From positions 248,001-312,000 of the forward strand of contig JACKML010000004.1 in NCBI GenBank assembly GCA_024235415.1: a DNA stretch of 64,000 nt. The letters run 5' to 3'. Made by a program: the position numbers and the translations under genes. Positions 34,694 to 41,329 of the stretch are shown one piece after another; the stretch's first letter is position 1, and each line of letters opens with the position of its first letter. The notes beneath the pieces are model-generated. The model saw only the letters and a list, made by a program, of their open reading frames with translations, was not told the DNA's origin and did not search any database. This DNA is from Chromatiaceae bacterium. GTDB taxonomy: Bacteria > Pseudomonadota > Gammaproteobacteria > Chromatiales > Chromatiaceae.

Positions 34694-35365
34694 ATGATCC
34701 GCTTCGACAATGTCGCCAAACGCTACGCCACCGGTCACGAGGGACTCTCCGGTGTCGACCTGCATCTCGAACCCGGCGAGATGGCGTTTCTCACCGGCCA
34801 TTCGGGCGCCGGCAAGAGCACACTGCTAAGACTGATCGGCCTGCTGGAGCGCGCCACACGCGGCCAGGTGTGGGTCAACGGACGCAACCTCAACAAGCTC
34901 AAAGCACGCGACATCCCGTACCACCGCCGCGAGGTCGGGATGATCTTCCAGGACCACCGCCTGCTGCACGACCGCACGGTGTTCGACAACATCGCACTGC
35001 CGCTGGTCGTCGCCGGCATGGGCCATGCAGAGATCAACCGCCGCGTGCGTGCGGCACTCGACAAGGTCAGCCTGCTGAAGAAAGAAAAGGTCTATCCGAT
35101 CACGCTGTCCGGCGGTGAACAGCAGCGTGTCGGCATCGCCCGCGCACTGGTCAGCAAACCGCCTGTCCTGCTCGCCGATGAACCGACCGGCAACCTCGAC
35201 CCCGAGCTGTCGCGCGAGATCATGGAACTGTTCGTGCAGTTCAACCAGGTTGGCGTCACGCTGCTGATCGCCACCCACGACGTCGACCTGATCAACAGTT
35301 TCGACAAACGCATCATCAATCTGCGCAACGGTCGCGTGGCCGCCGACAGCGCGGAGGCCGAGTGA
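34694..35365 (+). CDS. ftsE: Cell division ATP-binding protein FtsE
   Basis: ATPase of the FtsEX complex, which activates peptidoglycan hydrolases at the septum. The 223-residue protein has Walker A GHSGAGKSTLLRLI near residues 35-48, signature LSGGEQQRVGIARAL and Walker B LLADEPTGNLD. It starts 54 bases after ftsY and its stop shares bases with the ftsX start. Confidence 0.96.
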   Translation: MIRFDNVAKRYATGHEGLSGVDLHLEPGEMAFLTGHSGAGKSTLLRLIGLLERATRGQVWVNGRNLNKLKARDIPYHRREVGMIFQDHRLLHDRTVFDNIALPLVVAGMGHAEINRRVRAALDKVSLLKKEKVYPITLSGGEQQRVGIARALVSKPPVLLADEPTGNLDPELSREIMELFVQFNQVGVTLLIATHDVDLINSFDKRIINLRNGRVAADSAEAE

Positions 35366-36324
35366 TGGCGCGGACCCCGAAACCACCGAAGTTCCAGCGC
35401 AACCGCAACCCGGTGACCTGGGCACTGCGGCATGCGCAGATGTCGCTGTCGTCGCTGGGGCGGCTCAGCCGCAGCCCGATCAGCACCCTGATGACAGCAG
35501 CGGTGATCGGTATCGCGCTGGCGATGCCCAGCGGGCTGCACCTGCTGGTCGACAACGTGCGGCAGCTGAGCAGCTCCTGGGACGGATCGGCGAGCGTCTC
35601 GCTGTTTCTCAATGAAGACGTCAGCGACGAGCAGGCCGAGGCCGTCAGGCGCCAGGTCGCGCTGCGCCCGGATGTCGCCGAGACCCGCCTGATAGACCGC
35701 ACCCAGGCGCTCGAGGAATTCCGCGGCCTGTCAGGCTTCGGCCAGGCGATCGAACTGCTCGACCAGAACCCGCTGCCCGCCGTGGTGGTCGTGCGCCCAC
35801 GCGCAGACGTGCAGGGCGCCGCGGCGGTCAGCCGGATGGCGCAGGAACTGCAGACCTATCGCGAGATCGAGCTGGCACAGGTCGACCTGCAATGGGTGGA
35901 ACGGCTGAGTGCGATTACCGGCGCCATCGAACGCGGCGTCGTGATCCTCGCGGTGCTGTTGTCGGGTGCGGTGCTACTGATCGTCGGCAATACCATCCGC
36001 CTGGAGATCCAGGGCCGGCACAGCGAGATCGAGATCGTGAAACTCGTCGGCGGCACCGACGCCTTCATCCGCCGGCCGTTTCTTTATGAAGGGATCTGGT
36101 ACGGGCTGCTGGGTGCAGCCATCGCGTTATCGCTGGTGCTCAGTTCTCTCTACCTGCTGGACGGCCCTGTCAAGCACCTCGCCGGCCTGTACGAGTCGCA
36201 GTTCTCGCTCGCCGTGATCGACCCGCTGAGCCTGTTCGGCATGGTGTTCGGCGGCCCGCTGCTGGGCCTGGCCGGGGCGTGGCTGGCGGTCAGCCGGCAC
36301 CTGGCACAGATCCAACCAGAGTAG
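35365..36324 (+). CDS. ftsX: Cell division protein FtsX
   Basis: Membrane partner of FtsE, of 319 residues. It has an N-terminal cytoplasmic tail, helix 1 near residues 40-60, a periplasmic loop of about 110 residues that would recruit the amidase activator EnvC, and three C-terminal helices. The start is the ATG at 35365, sharing its A with the ftsE stop; a GTG one codon before is an alternative. No rpoH follows directly, which is unusual: a PEP-CTERM gene and a chemoreceptor intervene. Confidence 0.93.
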   Translation: MARTPKPPKFQRNRNPVTWALRHAQMSLSSLGRLSRSPISTLMTAAVIGIALAMPSGLHLLVDNVRQLSSSWDGSASVSLFLNEDVSDEQAEAVRRQVALRPDVAETRLIDRTQALEEFRGLSGFGQAIELLDQNPLPAVVVVRPRADVQGAAAVSRMAQELQTYREIELAQVDLQWVERLSAITGAIERGVVILAVLLSGAVLLIVGNTIRLEIQGRHSEIEIVKLVGGTDAFIRRPFLYEGIWYGLLGAAIALSLVLSSLYLLDGPVKHLAGLYESQFSLAVIDPLSLFGMVFGGPLLGLAGAWLAVSRHLAQIQPE

Positions 36325-36460
36325 GACGGAGCGGTCCCGGGTAACACGTCCGCCTGCCGTTGTGGTCGGCCAGTACCCGGCCTCCCCGGGGAGCATCCAG
36401 CCCTGATCTGTATGAGCCCGGCCCTCTCCGGCCACAGGCGCCTGGGCGCATTCACATGGT

Positions 36461-37123
36461 TCAAACGGACAGATTGCGTCTTCGGATGCCGATGCCTGCA
36501 ATACCGAGAGCGAGGAGGGCCAGCACGCCCGGCTCAGGAACAGACCCTTCCCCATTCGCGCGAATCAAAAAGTTTCCAGGGAAACCGAAGGTTCTTGCCT
36601 CTCCGAACGCGACGTTTGCGCTGGAAAGGTCGTCCGGATTGGGAAGTCCGTTGCTCCAGGCCGCTATCCAACTCTGAGCGGCAGGGGAGTTCTCATCGCG
36701 AGAAACCGCAAAGTCGGTCGATTGAAAGCCGACGAAGAACCACTCGCCAACGTCAAAAACGACCGGAGACGGCAACAGGAAACGAATGAAGGTGTCCGAG
36801 TGGCTGGATTGCACCGTACCTGCGATGGATGCAATAGCCGCCGCATCCTCAGGATCGCCGTCGTCTGTAGGATCGCTCCAGATATATGCGTTCACCAATG
36901 CGCCATCGGATGGCCCGTCTGTAGTGCTATTGGCGCCAAACGCAATATCGATACTCGTTATTGAAGTACCCCCTGCAACCGCCTTGAACCCATTGAGCCA
37001 AATCACATCACATCCGCTACACCCCAGACTGCTTTCACCACTCCCGTCGTCGTACTGATAGACGATTGCGCTCCACGATGGCGACATCATCAAGACCAAG
37101 GCCGCGATCAGTATCTTCTTCAT
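36461..37123 (-). CDS. PEP-CTERM sorting-domain protein
   Basis: Exported surface or extracellular protein of 220 residues with a signal peptide (MKKILIAALVLMMSPSWSA). The C-terminus carries the exosortase sorting signal: VPEPG, a hydrophobic helix (VLALLALGIAGIGI) and basic RRR. The body is rich in Gly, Ser, Asp and aromatic residues and has no enzyme motif. Such proteins are cut and anchored by exosortase EpsH and are linked to extracellular polysaccharide and biofilm or floc formation. No exosortase is in this window. Strong ribosome binding site AGGAAGGA upstream of ATG 37123. The codon usage looks less GC-rich than its neighbours, which hints at acquisition; that is an impression by eye. 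Confidence 0.85.
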   Translation of the reverse strand: MKKILIAALVLMMSPSWSAIVYQYDDGSGESSLGCSGCDVIWLNGFKAVAGGTSITSIDIAFGANSTTDGPSDGALVNAYIWSDPTDDGDPEDAAAIASIAGTVQSSHSDTFIRFLLPSPVVFDVGEWFFVGFQSTDFAVSRDENSPAAQSWIAAWSNGLPNPDDLSSANVAFGEARTFGFPGNFLIRANGEGSVPEPGVLALLALGIAGIGIRRRNLSV

Positions 37124-37605
37124 GACATCCTTCCTGAGATAAACGTCTACTGCTCTAACTGCATTAACTCCAAGCAAGACACATACCGATATTTTATATT
37201 GCGTTATTTCAATAACTTGCGATCTTCTCTATCGGAATAAAAAACATAAACGTAAAGACACTCGACGCCTTTTGCGAACCCGTTTCTTTTTTCCGGAATT
37301 TATAATTAGGTACATATCCGACCAGACGGCGACATGTATATCGAGAAAAAGCTGAGAAATGGTGGATCAAATATCCCGATCGGAGGGCCAGTGGGGTTTT
37401 CGCGAGACGATCAGTCACCGCCCCGGGCGGCTCATCGAAAGTTGCTTTCGCAGCGGATAGATCGCGCTCGCGCGCGGCAGGAGCAGAAGTGGTTGCGTCT
37501 GGTAAAGCCGACGCGGCAGATGGTCCAGGGCATTGAAGGCACTCGTGGGCTGCCCCGTCGTTCACACCGTTGCAGCTGCCCATTGGTGACCAGACATCAG
37601 TGCAG
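37124..37605. other. AT-rich non-coding gap between PEP-CTERM and chemoreceptor genes
   Basis: 482 bases without a credible gene. The part nearest the PEP-CTERM gene (about 37140-37330) is markedly AT-rich compared with the rest of the window and holds the sigma54-like promoter. The part next to the chemoreceptor stop is GC-rich; open frames there have no start with a ribosome binding site and no recognisable protein. It may include remnants of an older gene or a foreign insertion edge. Confidence 0.5.
37173..37188 (-). promoter_or_regulatory. Sigma54-like -24/-12 promoter
   Basis: On the minus strand the sequence CGGTATGTGTCTTGCT has the GG and GC dinucleotides spaced by exactly 10 bases, and fits TGGCACG-N4-TTGCW at 9 of 12 positions. 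It lies about 50 bases upstream of the PEP-CTERM start codon. Known PEP-CTERM regulons are often RpoN-dependent (PrsK/PrsR), so the placement is meaningful. No enhancer site was identified. Confidence 0.5.
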
Positions 37606-39510
37606 TCACTCGATACGGTAGCCGATGCGAAAACCACCCCAGTGGCGGCCATTGACGGAGATGGGCACTGACATATCGAACATCAGTTCACCCGTGTCGC
37701 GGCGGTAGGTCTGCAACTTGCGTGGTTGGGTGTGCCGGCCCACCTGCTGCCCGACACGGTCGGCATAGATACGCTTGGTGCGGTTGCCGGCCAGATCCCT
37801 GTCGTAGTCGCCCGTGAGCGGCTGACAGAACTTGTCGTTGTGGGTCGGCACATAACCGTTGAAATCGGCGGCGATCGCATAGACAAATGCCGGATGCTCG
37901 CGCAACAACGCCTCCTGGATCGCAGGAAACAGGCTGTCTGTCAGCCCGTCAAACGGGGTGCTGTGCTTCAGCGGATTGGTCGCGGGCAGCTCTGTATACG
38001 TGAAGTCGAATACCGCGTCCTGGCTGATACGCCGCTCTGCGATGGCCTGTTCCAGTGCCGCGCCCAGCGCCTGAGCTGTCGCGATCGCAGCAGTCTCGGC
38101 CTCGCGGTGCAACGGATGGCTGAGCTCATCATCCGGCAGATGGAAGATGCTCGCCGCCTCGGTGAGGTAACGTGCCTGACGGTCCAGCTCCACGCTGCTT
38201 TCTGCCAGTTGGGTCACCAACTCGTGGTTCTGTCGCGTCAGCTCGTCAATCTGGCGCAAGGCGGCGTTGGCATCCTCGATACCCTGTGTCTGCTCGCGCG
38301 CCGCCAGCGTGATTCCTGCGATCTGCTCACTGGTGGTCTGCACGCCGTCTAGGATCTCGCGCATGCGCGTGTCCGCGTCCAGCGCCAACACCTTGCCCTT
38401 AGCGGCCGTATTCCCCGAACGCTCGATCAGCGTGCGGATCTGGTTGGCCGCCGCCGCGGACCGACCGGCCAGCGCCCGCACCTCGGCGGCGACGATCGCA
38501 AAACCGCGGCCGTGCTCCCCCGCGCGCGCTGCCTCGACGGCGGCATTCAGCGCGAGGATATTGGTCTGGAACGCGATCTCGTTGATGACGCCGATGATCT
38601 CTCCAACCTCGCCGGCACCGCGGTTAATCGACTCCATCGCATCCACGACCTGGCCGACTGCTTCGCGCCCCGACTCCGCCAGCTGCGTTGTCATCTTCCC
38701 CTGCTGGTTTGCGCGTTCGGCACTCGCCGCGGCATTGGCGACAGCCGCACTGAGCTCTTCCATGTTGGCACTGCTGCGCTGTACCGCCTCGGCCTGCTCC
38801 GTCGTGCGATCCGCCAACAGGCGGTTCTGTTGCGCAACTTCGGCAGTCGTCTGCGAGATCGCGCGCGACGACTCGATCGTCTGGCGGATCGATTCGGTAA
38901 GGTTGGCCACGGTAATCGCCAGACGCGTGCGCAGCCGGCCGAACTCACCCTCCAATTCACCGTCGAAGCGCACCCGCAGATCACAGCCGGCCAGGGCATC
39001 GACCGCGTCGGCAATCTCGACAACATGCGCGCGCACCACGTCGAGTGTGTGGTTGAGCGATTCCCCCACCACCTGCGCCATGCCCTTGCCTGGCGGCAGC
39101 GTGATACGACCGTCGAGCACGCCGCCCTGCGCGTCGGCCAGGACTGACCGCAGGCCGTGTTTGAGCTGTTGCTGCGCGGCGATCGGCGTGGCACTTAGCA
39201 GCCAGAATTCGGCATCGTCCTGGTGAAACGCACTGAGCTGAATGCCACACAATCCGTCGTCGCCACCGGCGACGAAACGCGCGCCGGGCCGCAGCCCCTC
39301 CTGCCCGGGAGACCCGAGGCATGCGAGTATCGCGGCGGCGTCCATGCCGACCTGCAGCGCCGGAAAAAGCGCTGCCAGACGCTGATTGACGTGCAGCAGT
39401 CCATTTCGTGGATCGACCAGACCGAGGGCGCCGGGACAGGCGTCCAGCATTGAATGACACAATGAGCTCATCGGGAAACTAAAGACTCCTGGGTACAGTC
39501 CGTTATTCAT
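37606..39510 (-). CDS. Soluble methyl-accepting chemotaxis protein with C-terminal sensor domain
   Basis: Cytoplasmic chemoreceptor of about 634 residues with no transmembrane helix. The N-terminal 130 residues are PAS-like (ALGLVDPRNGLLHVNQRLAA). A coiled-coil signalling domain follows with the hairpin GVINEIAFQTNILALNAAVE and GEHGRGFAIVAAEVRALA at about residues 305-350. The last 160 residues form a Cache-like domain with the motif GYVPTHN (about 553-559) and RTKRIYADRVG; these are typical sensor domains usually found on the N-terminal side. The start is uncertain: ATG 39510 is used, but the frame extends to 39582 with a TTG and ATG 39471 is possible. Its upstream region abuts the rpoH promoter. 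Confidence 0.82.
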   Translation of the reverse strand: MNNGLYPGVFSFPMSSLCHSMLDACPGALGLVDPRNGLLHVNQRLAALFPALQVGMDAAAILACLGSPGQEGLRPGARFVAGGDDGLCGIQLSAFHQDDAEFWLLSATPIAAQQQLKHGLRSVLADAQGGVLDGRITLPPGKGMAQVVGESLNHTLDVVRAHVVEIADAVDALAGCDLRVRFDGELEGEFGRLRTRLAITVANLTESIRQTIESSRAISQTTAEVAQQNRLLADRTTEQAEAVQRSSANMEELSAAVANAAASAERANQQGKMTTQLAESGREAVGQVVDAMESINRGAGEVGEIIGVINEIAFQTNILALNAAVEAARAGEHGRGFAIVAAEVRALAGRSAAAANQIRTLIERSGNTAAKGKVLALDADTRMREILDGVQTTSEQIAGITLAAREQTQGIEDANAALRQIDELTRQNHELVTQLAESSVELDRQARYLTEAASIFHLPDDELSHPLHREAETAAIATAQALGAALEQAIAERRISQDAVFDFTYTELPATNPLKHSTPFDGLTDSLFPAIQEALLREHPAFVYAIAADFNGYVPTHNDKFCQPLTGDYDRDLAGNRTKRIYADRVGQQVGRHTQPRKLQTYRRDTGELMFDMSVPISVNGRHWGGFRIGYRIE

Positions 39511-39634
39511 CGGCAACGATCGACAGGGCTTGAACCAGGACTGCAAAGGCACGCGAACACGCGCGAAATCGGGGGTCGGCAAAAAACCGCCTCAATAACA
39601 GTGAGTTGCGGTTGTTTCGGAACTTTTCTGCCAG

Positions 39635-39661
39635 TTAGCACTCTCACGCATGGACTGCTAA
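39635..39661 (+). promoter_or_regulatory. CIRCE element (HrcA operator) upstream of rpoH
   Basis: TTAGCACTC, a 9-base spacer, then GACTGCTAA: 17 of 18 positions match the CIRCE consensus TTAGCACTC-N9-GAGTGCTAA. It lies about 70 bases upstream of the rpoH start and overlaps the candidate -10 box, as expected for repression. CIRCE normally controls groESL and dnaK-type operons; its presence here suggests that HrcA represses the sigma factor gene itself. Confidence 0.85.
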
Positions 39662-39664
39662 AAT
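39656..39664 (+). promoter_or_regulatory. Extended -10 promoter of rpoH
   Basis: TGCTAAAAT matches an extended -10 (TGnTAnAAT) for housekeeping sigma70. The hexamer TTAGCA (39635-39640), inside the CIRCE arm, is a poor -35 at 18 bases spacing. The overlap with the CIRCE repeat would let HrcA block polymerase. Confidence 0.5.
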
Positions 39665-39729
39665 GCGCTGGCAACCCGGTACGCCGGGTGCTAAATTTCA
39701 ATCAGGAAAAGGGGTTAGGAATAAAGGCA

Positions 39730-40581
39730 ATGGGTAAACAGCTCGCCATCCCGATGACTTTGCCGACCGGCAACATGGATGCCTACATCAGTGCAGCGTT
39801 CCAGTTGCCGATGCTGTCGGCCGAGGAAGAGCACGATCTCGCCGTGAGTCTGCGTGACCGCAACGACCTCGCGGCGGCGCGGGCACTGGTCATGTCCCAT
39901 CTGCGCTTCGTGGTGAAGATCGCCCGCGGCTACAGTGGTTACGGCCTGCCCCAAAGTGACCTCATCCAGGAAGGCACCCTCGGCCTGATGAAGGCGGTAC
40001 GCCGCTTCGATCCCGATATGGGCGTGCGCCTGGTGTCGTTCGCGGTGCACTGGATCAAGGCCGAGATACACGAATACATCCTGCGCAACTGGCGCATCGT
40101 CAAGGTCGCAACCACCAAGGCGCAGCGTAAGCTGTTTTTCAACCTCCGCAGCGCCAAGAAACGCCTGGGCTGGTTCTCACGCCAGGAGGTCGAACAGGTC
40201 GCCGAGGACCTCGGGGTCAAGCCTGAGACCGTGCTCGAGATGGAGTCGCGCCTGTCGAACTACGACCTTGCCTACGACGGCACGGACAGTGACGATGATG
40301 ACGGTCCGAGTATCGCGCCCGCCGCCTATCTGCCGGATCTGCGCCACGAGCCCTCGATGCTCATCGAACGCGCAGACAATGCCGAGACCGAACGTGACGG
40401 CCTGTATACGGCACTGGAATCGCTGGACGCGCGCAGCCGCGACATCCTGCAGCGCCGGTGGCTGAACGAGAACAAGGAAACGCTGCACGACCTGGCCGCC
40501 GAGTACGGCGTCTCAGCCGAGCGTATCCGGCAGATCGAGGCCGCAGCGATGAAGAAGCTGCGCAGTAGCATGGCAGCCTGA
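39730..40581 (+). CDS. rpoH: Heat-shock sigma factor RpoH (sigma32)
   Basis: Alternative sigma factor directing transcription of chaperone and protease genes, 283 residues. It has the region 2 sequence SHLRFVVKIARGYSGYGLPQ, the RpoH box QRKLFFNLR (about residues 132-140) that distinguishes sigma32 from other sigma70 members, and the region 4.2 helix-turn-helix ending in RIRQIEAAAMKKLR. ATG 39730 is preceded by TAAAGG. In most gammaproteobacteria rpoH follows ftsX directly; here two reverse-strand genes separate them. A CIRCE element lies upstream. Confidence 0.96.
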   Translation: MGKQLAIPMTLPTGNMDAYISAAFQLPMLSAEEEHDLAVSLRDRNDLAAARALVMSHLRFVVKIARGYSGYGLPQSDLIQEGTLGLMKAVRRFDPDMGVRLVSFAVHWIKAEIHEYILRNWRIVKVATTKAQRKLFFNLRSAKKRLGWFSRQEVEQVAEDLGVKPETVLEMESRLSNYDLAYDGTDSDDDDGPSIAPAAYLPDLRHEPSMLIERADNAETERDGLYTALESLDARSRDILQRRWLNENKETLHDLAAEYGVSAERIRQIEAAAMKKLRSSMAA

Positions 40582-40609
40582 GCGCACGCCAGAGCACCTG
40601 CTCCCTCCC

Positions 40610-40640
40610 GAGGCCCGCCACGTGCGGGCCTCGTCGTTTG
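40610..40640 (+). terminator. Terminator hairpin after rpoH
   Basis: A perfect 9-bp stem (GAGGCCCGC / GCGGGCCTC) with a 5-base loop lies 29 bases after the rpoH stop. The downstream T-run is short (GTCGTTTG), so efficiency is uncertain. Confidence 0.65.
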
Positions 40641-40719
40641 CGCGCTCCGAGCGGCCCGGACTCTACGCGTTTGCCGCGTTGTTGGCCGTCAGCCTGGTGC
40701 CGACGTGATGGAAGGGGCG

Positions 40720-40967
40720 ATGTCATTGCAGCTCGTAGACATCGTCAGCCAGCTGATCGAACAGACCCGTCTGCGCAGGAGGAATACATCGGCGTGTTCG
40801 TCGGTACTCAACGTAACGCCCTGAAAGACTTCGAACCGGAAGCGACCCGCGCGCAGGCCGCGCAACTGGCGCAACATCATCGCGATGCCGGACAGCGTTT
40901 CGAACGCTTCAACGACGGCGCCGTCACCCAGCATTCCGTCAACGAGGGCGAAATCGACCTCTTCTGA
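40720..40967 (+). pseudogene. Small gene split by a probable one-base frameshift
   Basis: Two reading frames meet near 40773-40776. The first frame from ATG 40720 (or ATG 40708) gives MSLQLVDIVSQLIEQTRL and then loses sense. The second frame continues as AQEEYIGVFVGTQRNALKDF and on to a natural-looking end NEGEIDLF. Inserting a single G after CTG at 40771-40773 (CTGCGCAG to CTGGCGCAG) would join them as one protein of about 83 residues. The second half also has AGGAGGAA followed by GTG 40794, so it could be a separate 57-residue gene. Either a sequencing error or a real disruption is possible. I do not recognise the product. Confidence 0.5.
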
Positions 40968-40972
40968 ACGGC

Positions 40973-41065
40973 TCAGCCGCCCAGAATCACCGAAAAGAAA
41001 CTGAGCCAGGCCATCGCGACGAGGGCGATGACAATGGTCATGGCAAAATTGTCAAACGTGAACAT
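40973..41065 (-). CDS. 30-residue single-pass membrane protein near ccoS
   Basis: A short open frame starting at ATG 41065 with GGAGAAG 4 bases upstream. It encodes MFTFDNFAMTIVIALVAMAW followed by LSFFSVILGG: one hydrophobic helix with an acidic N-terminal residue. It follows ccoS after 36 bases in the same direction, so it is likely the last gene of the cbb3 operon. Small single-helix subunits (CcoM, CydX-like) are known for oxidases, but this sequence cannot be assigned to one by eye. Confidence 0.55.
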   Translation of the reverse strand: MFTFDNFAMTIVIALVAMAWLSFFSVILGG

Positions 41066-41101
41066 AAGGCTTCTCCGCGTTCAGTGGCATGGCTGCTCCC
41101 C

Positions 41102-41329
41102 TCAGTCTCCCTTGTCTTCTGCCGGACCTTCGCCGGCCGACGTCTGCTGTGTTTTTTTCTTTGGTCGGGCATTGGCAGGGATCATCGGGTCGTCGTCATC
41201 CATCAGGATGCGATGTGCGGGTCCCTCGAGGTCATCGTACTGCCCGGTGCGCACGGTCCACAGGAAGAACGCAATGGCCACGACCATCAGCAGGACCGCC
41301 AGCGGTATCAGCAGATAAAGAATCGACAT
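41102..41329 (-). CDS. ccoS: cbb3 oxidase maturation protein CcoS
   Basis: Small assembly factor of 75 residues: one N-terminal transmembrane helix (ILYLLIPLAVLLMVVAIAFF), then WTVRTGQYDDLEGPAHRIL, the conserved family motif, and a charged tail. In Rhodobacter CcoS is needed for cofactor insertion into the cbb3 oxidase. ATG 41329 shares bases with the ccoI stop (TGATG). Confidence 0.92.
   Translation of the reverse strand: MSILYLLIPLAVLLMVVAIAFFLWTVRTGQYDDLEGPAHRILMDDDDPMIPANARPKKKTQQTSAGEGPAEDKGD

Noticed and set aside
37209..37652. 147-codon minus-strand frame in the gap before the chemoreceptor
   Set aside because: No ribosome binding site, overlaps the chemoreceptor 3' end and has no recognisable domain; it might be remnant sequence.
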